Shown here piece by piece: positions 1-5,941 of a DNA stretch of 13,047 bases (its first letter is position 1; each line of letters starts with the position of its first letter). The stretch covers positions 1 to 13,047 of the forward strand of contig JAGVEG010000027.1 in assembly GCA_020058355.1 (NCBI GenBank), written 5' to 3'. The position numbers and the translations under genes are program-made. Under the pieces are notes generated by a model, which saw nothing but the letters and a program-made list of their open reading frames with translations, ran no database searches and was not told the origin of the DNA. Source of the DNA: Candidatus Berkelbacteria bacterium (GTDB lineage: Bacteria; Patescibacteriota; UBA1384; CAILIB01).

Positions 1-105
1 ACCGCGGACTGAGTCAAGGCCATCAGCAGGTACTCGTAAACTGGTACTTAAACAGCCGAACACGAGAACCAAAACCTCCACGAAATTGCCGGTAACTCTA
101 GATTA

Positions 106-134
106 TTGATGAACAAACATAAAGATGATAAAAT
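106..134 (+). promoter_or_regulatory. Promoter of the toxin-antitoxin operon, probably leaderless
   Basis: A sigma-70-like promoter is readable here. The -35 box is TTGATG (106-111), the spacer is exactly 17 bases, and the -10 box is TAAAAT (129-134) preceded by an extended -10 TG at 126-127. Only six bases separate the -10 box from the ATG at 141, so transcription should start at or next to the start codon. No Shine-Dalgarno sequence precedes that ATG, which fits a leaderless mRNA. The box matches are read directly; the leaderless start is inferred. Confidence 0.6.
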
Positions 135-140
135 GTATAT

Positions 141-362
141 ATGCGCACAACCATTACCCTAAACGATAGTATCTTCCACGCCCTCAAGGTTCGTTCCGCA
201 GAAGCGGGCGAGAGTCTCTCGCTTTTTATCGAGCAAGCACTTACGGCCCAGCTGCTCGAAGACGCTGAAGATATTGAAGATGCATTTTCACGCAAGTCAC
301 AAGAGACAGCGCTCCCGTTTGCCACACTTGTTGCTCAGTTTGAGGCCGACGGCCTGCTCTAG
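141..362 (+). CDS. Ribbon-helix-helix (CopG/Arc-type) antitoxin
   Basis: This 73-residue protein is the probable antitoxin of a type II toxin-antitoxin pair. Its N-terminus, MRTTITLNDSIFHALK, has the beta-strand (RTTITL) then helix pattern of a ribbon-helix-helix DNA-binding domain. The second helix follows at about residues 22-37 (AGESLSLFIEQALTAQ). The acidic C-terminal part (EDAEDIEDAF, then FATLVAQFEADGLL) is typical of the segment that wraps the toxin. It is known for this class that the N-terminal dimer represses its own operon while the C-terminus neutralises the toxin. The toxin gene begins two bases after the stop. The ATG at 141 is chosen because it gives the exact N-terminus of the fold and sits six bases after a strong -10 box. 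The family call is firm; the exact subfamily is not. Confidence 0.82.
   Translation: MRTTITLNDSIFHALKVRSAEAGESLSLFIEQALTAQLLEDAEDIEDAFSRKSQETALPFATLVAQFEADGLL
343..355 (+). other. Small GC-rich hairpin at the antitoxin/toxin junction
   Basis: AGGCC (343-347) can pair with GGCCT (351-355) across a three-base loop, ending nine bases before the toxin ATG at 365. It lies inside the last codons of the antitoxin. It occupies the place where a ribosome-binding site for the toxin would normally lie, so it could lower toxin translation relative to antitoxin. The stem is only five pairs, and coding constraint alone might produce it. Confidence 0.3.
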
Positions 363-364
363 GT

Positions 365-628
365 ATGCAGTACCAGATTCAGTATGTGGGGTCGGTGGAG
401 AAAGAGCTCCGGGGCCTACCAAAGGACATACGAGTAAGTATTGTGCAGAAGATCCTCTCACTTGCTGATAACCCATTTCCTCATGGTGCAGTGAAGCTAC
501 ACGGTCTGGCGCGTCTCTACCGATTCCGTCAGGGAGACTACCGGGTGATTTATGAAGTTCAGGCTGAAATCGTTATCATTATTATTCTGAAAATCGGACA
601 TCGCCGAGATGTGTATAAAAAGATGTAA
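365..628 (+). CDS. RelE/ParE-family toxin (probable mRNA interferase)
   Basis: This 87-residue protein is the toxin partner of the preceding antitoxin. It has the RelE fold pattern: an N-terminal strand (YQIQYVGSVEKEL), a helix pair with the LPKDIR turn (residues 19-23), and KLHGLARLYRFRQGDYRVIY (residues 44-63). It ends with the strand and tail GHRRDVYKKM. Residues expected to matter in RelE toxins are present: R53, R55, R60, H79, R80 and Y84. Members of this family usually cleave mRNA at the ribosome; ParE-like relatives poison gyrase instead. The basic HRRDVY tail favours the RelE side. Length is normal for the family, so it looks intact. It is cotranscribed with the antitoxin and followed at once by a strong terminator. 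A clear Shine-Dalgarno sequence is missing; coupling to antitoxin translation is likely. Confidence 0.88.
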   Translation: MQYQIQYVGSVEKELRGLPKDIRVSIVQKILSLADNPFPHGAVKLHGLARLYRFRQGDYRVIYEVQAEIVIIIILKIGHRRDVYKKM

Positions 629-633
629 GTTTT

Positions 634-658
634 AAGCCGCCCAGGGAGGGCGGCTTTT
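634..658 (+). terminator. Intrinsic terminator of the toxin-antitoxin operon
   Basis: A nine-pair stem, AAGCCGCCC (634-642) with GGGCGGCTT (648-656), closes a five-base AGGGA loop and continues into a short T run (655-658). It starts six bases after the RelE stop. It also stands directly after the end of the minus-strand gene that terminates at 661. It could therefore act in both directions, although the reverse-strand T run (TTAAAACTT) is interrupted. Confidence 0.82.
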
Positions 659-660
659 GA

Positions 661-1158
661 TTAACGACGAGTAAGGTTTGTTAGGCGGTGAATGTACTTG
701 CCAATGCCTAGCCGACTGAGCACAGTTAATACTGGCTCGAGGACGACATACTTCGCAGGCTTTGGTTCGCCGGTGCTACGCGCACTAACGCAGGCTACCC
801 AGCTCCACTGCTTCTTTGCCAGGATCCAAAACCGGGTACAGGCCCATTGGGCCGTATAAAAGTTGATGCTTAACACGCCATTCGCACCTACCTGCTTTGC
901 CGCATAATGAAAGTTTGACCACGCATCGGTCGACTCCTCCTCAATGAGCACCCTACCTTCCCATCCCGAGGCTTTTATAATGCCTGCAGCCTCTTGTGCT
1001 TCTGTGATACTGGTTTTGGGTACTAAGGGCTTTCCGCAGCAGACAACAATTATGTTCTTGTGCTCAGGTGTTTTCTTTAGGTCCTCTGCGCATTTTTCTG
1101 CACGCATAGCGGTGTTAATTCCTCCGCCACATACTACGTAGATATGTACTGCTGACAT
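661..1158 (-). CDS. DUF218 (YdcF/SanA/ElyC-like) domain protein
   Basis: This 165-residue protein has the DUF218 layout. A beta strand leads into GGG (residues 11-13), followed by an R..K.AEDLKK helix, a strand ending in VVCCGKP (38-44), a TEAQEAAGIIK helix (52-62) and the EEESTDAWSNFHYAA signature (73-87). In most relatives the second turn reads SGG and the last motif S.nT.eN; here they are CCG and STDAWSN, so the site is divergent. Relatives SanA and ElyC act in envelope integrity and polyprenyl or peptidoglycan metabolism, but the biochemical activity is poorly defined. There is no signal peptide or membrane helix, so it is probably cytoplasmic. It has a full AGGAGG Shine-Dalgarno sequence (1169-1174, ten bases before the start), the only perfect one I see in the window. 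It diverges from the adjacent GT2 gene and converges on the toxin operon terminator. Confidence 0.72.
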   Translation of the reverse strand: MSAVHIYVVCGGGINTAMRAEKCAEDLKKTPEHKNIIVVCCGKPLVPKTSITEAQEAAGIIKASGWEGRVLIEEESTDAWSNFHYAAKQVGANGVLSINFYTAQWACTRFWILAKKQWSWVACVSARSTGEPKPAKYVVLEPVLTVLSRLGIGKYIHRLTNLTRR

Positions 1159-1240
1159 TCACTACTTTCCTCCTCTGTTTTATCCGTTCGTACCATTGTT
1201 GGCCTTGTCCTGCAAGAGAGAATCGGGCATTCTGAATATA
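1159..1240. promoter_or_regulatory. Divergent intergenic region between the DUF218 and GT2 genes
   Basis: These 82 bases must carry the promoters for both flanking genes. The AGGAGG ribosome-binding site of the minus-strand gene is clear at 1169-1174. I cannot assign convincing -35/-10 pairs. A perfect TATAAT at 1237-1242 overlaps the ATG of the plus-strand gene, so it cannot drive that start and may be chance. No Shine-Dalgarno sequence precedes the plus-strand ATG. Confidence 0.4.
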
Positions 1241-1942
1241 ATGAAGATTGCAGTTGTAATTCCTGCCTACAATGAAGCGCCGCGCATCGAGCCGGTTCTG
1301 CGAGGTTTGCCGCGTACGATTAAGGGCCATGAAGTAGTCGCGGTAGTGGTTGATGACGGCTCACGAGATGCTACCTCAAAAGAAGCCCGCAAAGTAGAGA
1401 CCGTTCACGTAGTGCGCCACGGTACCAACCTGGGAAAGGGGGGTGCCGCGAAGACGGGTTGTGACGCTGCGGTTAAGTTGAAGGCAGACATTATTGTCCT
1501 GATTGATGCGGATGGTCAGCATAAAGCCTCAGATATTCCTCGTATGATTCAGCCCCTGCTTGATTCAGAGAGCCAGCAGCTCGTTATTGGTGCGCGCATA
1601 GAAGCAAAGGGGGCACCACTTGTTCGTCGCCTGGGTAACCATGTATTACGGGGACTTGGTTTCATTTTGTTCAGAATTCGTACCTCAGATAGCATCTCTG
1701 GGTTTCGTGCTTTTCGTACTTCCAGCTATAGTGTACTCAGATGGGCGGCTACCAACTACGAAATGGAGGTAGAGATGTCGATCCGTGCAGCCCTTGCGGG
1801 TATTCCTTTTACCGAAGTGCCAATTGAGACCATCTATCTCGACGGCCATAAGGGAATGACCGTGCAAGATGGGCTGAAGATTATCAACACAATGCTTAAA
1901 TGGGCCCTGCCATGGTATCGGGAATACAGGTTATCGCATTAA
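1241..1942 (+). CDS. GT2 glycosyltransferase, polyprenyl-phosphate sugar synthase type (DPM1-like)
   Basis: This 233-residue enzyme most likely transfers a sugar from a nucleotide donor to a polyprenyl (undecaprenyl) phosphate at the cytoplasmic face. The GT-A fold is read from VVIPAYNEA (residues 5-13), the DDGSRDAT nucleotide-binding turn (38-45), NLGKGGA (63-69), the DXD-bearing DADGQH (89-94), VIGAR and SISGFRAFR. It lacks the C-terminal transmembrane pair of GtrB/ArnC-type enzymes. The membrane function may instead be supplied by the overlapping DUF2304 gene, a common arrangement. The ATG at 1241 is chosen because it places MKIAVVIPAYNE at the N-terminus. A TTG at 1196 would add 15 unrelated residues. 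The sugar cannot be predicted. Confidence 0.87.
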   Translation: MKIAVVIPAYNEAPRIEPVLRGLPRTIKGHEVVAVVVDDGSRDATSKEARKVETVHVVRHGTNLGKGGAAKTGCDAAVKLKADIIVLIDADGQHKASDIPRMIQPLLDSESQQLVIGARIEAKGAPLVRRLGNHVLRGLGFILFRIRTSDSISGFRAFRTSSYSVLRWAATNYEMEVEMSIRAALAGIPFTEVPIETIYLDGHKGMTVQDGLKIINTMLKWALPWYREYRLSH

Positions 1943-2247
1943 TTTTTGCTTTGGCACAAGGGTATTTTACCTATGTGCAGTGGAAGAAACGTGAGTTTAC
2001 GTTAAGAGAATTCTTGGCATGGGAAGCAGTTTGGATTACTTTTGCTATTACTACTTTATTCCCGCGGCAGATAGCCTTACTTGCAGGAGACCTTGGGACA
2101 TTCCGGCCGCTAGATTTCTTCACCATTCTTGGATTTATGTTGGTGCTTCTTATTGCATTTCGTACGTACGTTGAAGTGGACCGAGTGCGAAAAACGCTTG
2201 AGAAAACAATCAGAGATCTTGCCCTTGAAGATATTAAGGAAAAATAG
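1912..2247 (+). CDS. DUF2304 small membrane protein, partner of the GT2
   Basis: This protein of 111 residues (115 if the in-frame ATG at 1900 is used) has the DUF2304 pattern. A first helix (IQVIALIFALAQGYFTYVQW) is followed by the basic KKREFTLREFLAWEAVW motif with a second helix (VWITFAITTLF). A third helix follows (FFTILGFMLVLLIAFRTYV), then a charged C-terminal coiled segment (ENVDRVRKT-type, ending LEDIKEK). The family has no assigned biochemical role. It recurs beside DPM1-like glycosyltransferases, so a role as membrane anchor or product-handling subunit is an inference from context. It overlaps the GT2 coding sequence by about 31 bases, which implies translational coupling; no Shine-Dalgarno sequence is seen for either ATG. 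It ends ten bases from the convergent methyltransferase gene. Confidence 0.8.
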   Translation: MVSGIQVIALIFALAQGYFTYVQWKKREFTLREFLAWEAVWITFAITTLFPRQIALLAGDLGTFRPLDFFTILGFMLVLLIAFRTYVEVDRVRKTLEKTIRDLALEDIKEK

Positions 2248-2257
2248 AAACTACCCC

Positions 2258-2944
2258 TTAGTTCTTTCTGAACTCGTAGTGGTAGGTCTTGGGGAAGAGA
2301 AGGCTGAAGAGCTTACCTATTAGCGCTGTTGGGGTTGCAAGTACGCTCCAGTGGTCGTGGCGCTTCCAAACATCTTCTGTAAAGAGGTAGGTAATTCGTG
2401 CTAGCTGTACAGTCCACTGTTTTTTTCCACTCCCATTCTGGTCGGTAATTCCTACACCTCGCGAAAAAATAAATGAAAGAAATATATGCTCGACGCCTTT
2501 TAGCTTTTTTGTCTGGACTAAGGTCATATTGAGTGAGTTCCATAGTGTGGCCATGGTCTGTGGAGTAAAGCTACGCACATGGTGAATCTCACCCCAGTAC
2601 TGGGGACGAATCTTCTTCAGTATGTCCTCAGATTTAGCATTTGGTACTTCGATAACGAGTTTACCGCCCTGCTTTAAGACCCGTGCAATCTCCTTTGTGG
2701 TCGCAGGAAGATCATCCACATGTTCGAGAACATCGTAGCAGTGTACTTCGTCGAAGAACCCGTCGTCATACGGCAAGGGTTGTGTGGCGTCGTGGCTAAG
2801 AAAGACTCCCTGGGGGAATTTTATTTTAGCAATTTCTATATTTTCTTTACTAAGGTCAAGTCCATAAACTTGGCCTCTACGTTGTAGGTTTGTCATATTT
2901 ACGCCAGTGCCGCAACCAAGGTCAAGAATCTTTAGTGTAAACAT
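2258..2944 (-). CDS. Class I SAM-dependent methyltransferase (type 11)
   Basis: This enzyme of about 228 residues has motif I ILDLGCGTG (residues 6-14) at the very N-terminus. The acidic end of strand beta-2 follows (YGLDLS, 27-32), then LPYDDGFFDEVHCYDVLEHV (57-76) and the ARVLKQGGKLVIEVPN post-motif (87-102). The target is probably a sugar or lipid-linked glycan, judged only from the neighbours. I prefer ATG 2944, which puts the first strand at the start and leaves an eight-base gap after the upstream GT2 stop. A GTG at 2998 would give 246 residues but would read 18 residues out of frame with the end of that gene. The second half carries a PQYWGEIHHVRSFTP stretch typical of glycan-cluster methyltransferases. 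It is last in a three-gene minus-strand operon. Confidence 0.85.
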   Translation of the reverse strand: MFTLKILDLGCGTGVNMTNLQRRGQVYGLDLSKENIEIAKIKFPQGVFLSHDATQPLPYDDGFFDEVHCYDVLEHVDDLPATTKEIARVLKQGGKLVIEVPNAKSEDILKKIRPQYWGEIHHVRSFTPQTMATLWNSLNMTLVQTKKLKGVEHIFLSFIFSRGVGITDQNGSGKKQWTVQLARITYLFTEDVWKRHDHWSVLATPTALIGKLFSLLFPKTYHYEFRKN

Positions 2945-2952
2945 GCTCGTTT

Positions 2953-3822
2953 TTATGATGTAATTGCTTGATGAAGGCCAGAAGAGAGGCCACTCCACAA
3001 CTTGGTGATATTCCCATTCCTTCCATGCAAAAGACAGCGCACTCCACGAATGCTCGCATAGATGAGAAGTGAGTACGGTATTGCAATGAATTGCTGGAGT
3101 GAGGTTCCATTACGGCGAAGAAATAGAATACGGTTACGCGCCAAGAAGTACTCGCTCACGGCGCTCGTGGTGCCGCCCGCTCCACCCTTATGGCGGACTG
3201 TTGTAGTGGGTACGAGCATGACGTCATAGCCTGCCTGTTTCGTGCGAAGGCAAAGCTCGGTCTCTTCATAGTAGGCAATGTAATCTTGCCAAAGTCCCCC
3301 AACTCTCTGAAGAACTTGATTACGCACCATGAGTGCGCATCCAGAAACCATAGGTACCTCGTAAGGGGTGCTCGTTTCTCGAGAAGAAAGAAGTGGCGTA
3401 TTTCCAGTCCAAAGTGAGAGTCCGGCCCCACTTGATTGATGTGTTGTATCCCAATTCAGGATACGTGGCCCAATGATGCCAGCCTTAGGGTTGGAGTCGA
3501 GATATGCAATCAGTTCCTCTAAGGCTGTTGGTGTGACGGATGTATCAGGGTTAAGTAGCAGGTAGTATTCTGCTGGGTATGTGTTGGTATTGGTAAGAAC
3601 AACATTGTTTCCACCGGTGAACCCCTCATTTTTTGTAAGAGCAACGTGGCGACACCAGGGGAATTTACGAGCGAGCGTAGTTACTTCGTTGTTTCGCGAA
3701 GCATTATCTACTACGACAACGAGGTGGGGCATGCCACCAACCTCCTTAGGGAGTTCAGATAGGATATGTTCTGTTTCTAAGAGAGAATTCCAGTTTACGA
3801 TAATGGTACAGAGCTTATGCAT
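2953..3822 (-). CDS. GT2 glycosyltransferase, rhamnosyltransferase (WbbL)-like
   Basis: This 289-residue enzyme resembles the dTDP-rhamnosyltransferase branch of GT2. The motifs run IIVNWNS (residues 7-13), VVDNAS (37-42), NEGFTGGNN (65-73), LLLNPDT (88-94), VSGCALMVR (159-167), YYEETELCLR (184-193) and a late His (H211) in VRHKGG. In most relatives the fifth motif reads EDxDL; here it is EETEL, with Glu in place of the usual Asp. This conservative change sits near the catalytic base. The rhamnose donor is inferred from family resemblance only. ATG 3822 overlaps the stop of the upstream GT2 by eight bases (ATGCATAA), indicating coupled translation. A GTG two codons earlier is an alternative. 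Confidence 0.86.
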   Translation of the reverse strand: MHKLCTIIVNWNSLLETEHILSELPKEVGGMPHLVVVVDNASRNNEVTTLARKFPWCRHVALTKNEGFTGGNNVVLTNTNTYPAEYYLLLNPDTSVTPTALEELIAYLDSNPKAGIIGPRILNWDTTHQSSGAGLSLWTGNTPLLSSRETSTPYEVPMVSGCALMVRNQVLQRVGGLWQDYIAYYEETELCLRTKQAGYDVMLVPTTTVRHKGGAGGTTSAVSEYFLARNRILFLRRNGTSLQQFIAIPYSLLIYASIRGVRCLLHGRNGNITKLWSGLSSGLHQAITS

Positions 3823-4648
3823 TCGCACGTATTTTTAGTATGGCTATCTTCTGGTAGACCACAGTAATATACATTCCCCATAAAAGCGCAGATTTCCAAC
3901 CAATCATACCATGCCTCCATGCTCCTCCCTTTAAGTTTTGCACGCTTGCATAGATGCCATAAAGCGGAAACAAGAAAGGGTAACGTAAGCTAAAGCGCAT
4001 GGTTCCATGCCAGTCACTAGACGGCCACTGAAAGCTTGGTATGTCTGAAAATGGTTTTGTGAGCGTGCGTGAGTGTACGTCTGCCCAGCGCATCCACTTG
4101 GTACGAAAACTCTTTAAGGTGAAGTTATTGTACTTTGGTTGATGATCAATTGCTTCATGAAGAGAGTGGGTGGTTCCCGTTGTTCGAAAATGCTCGTGAC
4201 CAACCGCAATGAACGAAACCATGCTCTTTCTAAAGATAAATGGGCGTAAAGGCCAGCCACTCGTTGTAGTCTTCGTGCCATCCCAGAGTGGCCAGGGAGC
4301 AGTTAGTACACCGACCTTCTCAGAAACCTTCGGTAGCTCGGTCAAAATCTCCTGTGCAAGCTGATCAGAGATAAATTCGTCAGCATCAATCCACATAACC
4401 CAAGGCTGGGTGGCGTGTTCAAGGGTTGTTACGCGATGTGCTTCAGAGATGCCACAGCGTTCTCCGATAATAACATGGCGCGTGAAGTGTGATGCGATTT
4501 CAAGTGAGCGATCAGAACATGCACCATCATGAACAATAATGATTTCCTGACAGACTTTAGTAATACTGGTGAGACATCGTTCAAGTACTGCCTCTTCGTT
4601 GTAGATGACTAGGCAGGCAGTGATGGGGGCAGGATTCGAAGTATTCAC
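3815..4648 (-). CDS. GT2 glycosyltransferase, WaaE/KdtX-like
   Basis: This GT2 enzyme has ITACLVIYNEE (residues 9-19 from the GTG start), HDGACSD (40-46) at the nucleotide-binding turn and WIDADEF (86-92) as the DXD motif. After these come the RPFIFRK / GHEHF stretch and the Lys-Trp-rich region found in lipopolysaccharide-core type glucosyl- or heptosyltransferases. The C-terminal third (SLRYPFLFPLYGIY and later LLWGMYITVVYQ) is hydrophobic and may associate with the membrane. Acceptor and donor are unknown. Start choice is uncertain. I prefer GTG 4648, which places the first strand near the N-terminus and lies six bases after a TATGAT -10-like box. ATG 4738 would add 30 residues and overlap the start of the divergent GT4 gene. 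The frame stays open to 4816, but that part is the shadow of the GT4 gene. It is first in a three-gene operon. Confidence 0.8.
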   Translation of the reverse strand: MNTSNPAPITACLVIYNEEAVLERCLTSITKVCQEIIIVHDGACSDRSLEIASHFTRHVIIGERCGISEAHRVTTLEHATQPWVMWIDADEFISDQLAQEILTELPKVSEKVGVLTAPWPLWDGTKTTTSGWPLRPFIFRKSMVSFIAVGHEHFRTTGTTHSLHEAIDHQPKYNNFTLKSFRTKWMRWADVHSRTLTKPFSDIPSFQWPSSDWHGTMRFSLRYPFLFPLYGIYASVQNLKGGAWRHGMIGWKSALLWGMYITVVYQKIAILKIRANA

Positions 4649-4654
4649 TCGAGT

Positions 4655-4682
4655 ATCATACCCGAATGAAAGTTCTGGTAAA
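4655..4682 (-). promoter_or_regulatory. Candidate promoter of the minus-strand GT2-GT2-methyltransferase operon
   Basis: On the minus strand, TTTACC (4677-4682) is separated by 16 bases from TATGAT (4655-4660), a five-of-six match to the -10 consensus. Six bases later comes the in-frame GTG at 4648. This repeats the geometry of the toxin-antitoxin promoter. It supports a leaderless start at GTG 4648, but the -35 match is only four of six. Confidence 0.35.
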
Positions 4683-4723
4683 AGCGATATTTTCTTGCCA
4701 GGATGGGTGAGTAACGTTTCCTT

Positions 4724-5941
4724 ATGAGAATTATTCATGGTCTTCATAGCCTTGATCTTGGCGGCACGGCGAAGACCTCGCAGATTTTTGTGAGTGAGCT
4801 TGTTAAGAGTGGCCACGAGGTTATGGTACTCGCAAAGTCTGGTGGCCCACGAGAAAAGTTTCTCGCGGAATCTGGGGCGAAGGTGCTGATAAGTCCGGAA
4901 ATATCAGAGTGGGAGCGTGCGTTTAACGGTTGTGATGTAGTACATCTCCATGGGTCAGGTCTATGTGATGATTTCTTTACACAGGTTTTTGCTTCGGCAA
5001 AAAAGCAAGGAATTCGAACAGTTTTTACCAATGTGTTTGGTGGGTATGATGTAAATCTTTTTCGGCATTGTGATCAGATTCTTTGTGTGAGCAAGACGTT
5101 AGTTATGAAAATGGGTATGCAGCATGGAGCGGCGCGTACGGATGCTCGGATAAGCTACCTCTATAACCCAATCGAGATCGGTGAGCTCACGAAGGTGCGT
5201 TCTACAGGTGATCTTCGTAAGGAATTGAAGATACCGCAGGATGCCTTTCTTGTGTCCCGAATAGGTCGACCAGATTTAGGAAAATGGGACCATGCATTTG
5301 AGCTTGCTATTCGACAGCTTGCTGACAAGAAAATGAATGTTGTTGCGCTCATACAGGAGGCACCCAGGGCGGTTGTAAAAAGGATTATGCGATCTCGCTA
5401 TGCACCCATGTATCGATTCCTTCCAATGACTTCAGATACTGCGCAGCTGGTGAAAGTGTATGCAGCAAGTAATGCACTTCTTCATACTTCCTCAATTGGT
5501 GAGACATTCGGATGTACGCTTGCTGAGGCACAAGCTTGCGGGTGTCCAGTTGTGGTAAAAAGTACACCACCAGAAGTGAATGTATTCTACCGAGATGATG
5601 CTCAAACTGAGGTGGTTCAGCACGGGGTAACTGGCTATATCGGCATGCACAGCGGCGATCTTGTAAGAGCTGTTGAAGTGCTGATTCAGACAAAAGAACC
5701 CGAGGCACTGCGGCAGCAGGCAAGAAATTCGGTACTTCGGTTTGATAGCAAAGAGGTGACGGCAAGACTAATCGAGGCCTATGCGCACAATCTGGATCCG
5801 CTTTCATATCCAGAACTACGATCGAACTATGCGAAAACGCTCAATAACTCCTTTCATGCAGCAAAACCTGATTCATCCCTCTGGCTTGCATGGATGCGCC
5901 TCCGGGATAGATATTCAGAGAAATGGAGTGGTGTAGTATGA
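4724..5941 (+). CDS. GT4 family glycosyltransferase
   Basis: This 405-residue retaining glycosyltransferase has a GT-B fold. The N-terminal domain opens with MRIIHGLHSLDLGGTAKTS, the usual glycine-rich first loop, and contains DVVHLHGSG (residues 71-79). The C-terminal domain has SRIGRPDLGKWD (178-189), which carries the donor-phosphate Arg/Lys pair. It also has the EX7E motif E260-E268 in GETFGCTLAEA, followed by the CGCPVV strand. About 45 residues trail the catalytic domain. It adds a sugar from a nucleotide donor to the growing glycan at the cytoplasmic membrane face; the sugar is unknown. The start is secure because the conserved N-terminus begins at this ATG. It is first in a plus-strand operon: its TGA overlaps the next ATG (ATGA). 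Confidence 0.9.
   Translation: MRIIHGLHSLDLGGTAKTSQIFVSELVKSGHEVMVLAKSGGPREKFLAESGAKVLISPEISEWERAFNGCDVVHLHGSGLCDDFFTQVFASAKKQGIRTVFTNVFGGYDVNLFRHCDQILCVSKTLVMKMGMQHGAARTDARISYLYNPIEIGELTKVRSTGDLRKELKIPQDAFLVSRIGRPDLGKWDHAFELAIRQLADKKMNVVALIQEAPRAVVKRIMRSRYAPMYRFLPMTSDTAQLVKVYAASNALLHTSSIGETFGCTLAEAQACGCPVVVKSTPPEVNVFYRDDAQTEVVQHGVTGYIGMHSGDLVRAVEVLIQTKEPEALRQQARNSVLRFDSKEVTARLIEAYAHNLDPLSYPELRSNYAKTLNNSFHAAKPDSSLWLAWMRLRDRYSEKWSGVV

Noticed and set aside
1..109. Open frames running from the window edge to TAA at 93-95 or TGA at 107-109, possibly the end of an upstream gene
   Set aside because: Two frames are open over the same bases, both short and basic, and neither shows a motif I recognise. 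I cannot tell a C-terminus from chance.
98..325. Minus-strand open frame over the antitoxin
   Set aside because: It is Ser-rich and is the reverse shadow of the antitoxin coding sequence; it also covers the toxin-antitoxin promoter.
1237..1242. Perfect TATAAT as promoter of the GT2 gene
   Set aside because: It overlaps the ATG at 1241, so transcription would begin inside the coding sequence, and no -35 box lies at the proper distance.
2251..2285. Nested inverted repeats (CTACC/GGTAG and AGTTC/GAACT) as a terminator at the convergent joint
   Set aside because: The stems are only five pairs, AT-rich or far apart, and no T run follows on either strand.
2945..2998. GTG 2998 as the methyltransferase start
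   Set aside because: The 18 extra residues are the out-of-frame reading of the preceding gene's C-terminus, and ATG 2944 places motif I at the N-terminus, as in many short relatives. It is not fully excluded.
4739..4816. N-terminal extension of the minus-strand GT2 up to an ATG at 4816
   Set aside because: It lies wholly inside the secure N-terminus of the divergent GT4 and reads as a basic, non-conserved shadow.
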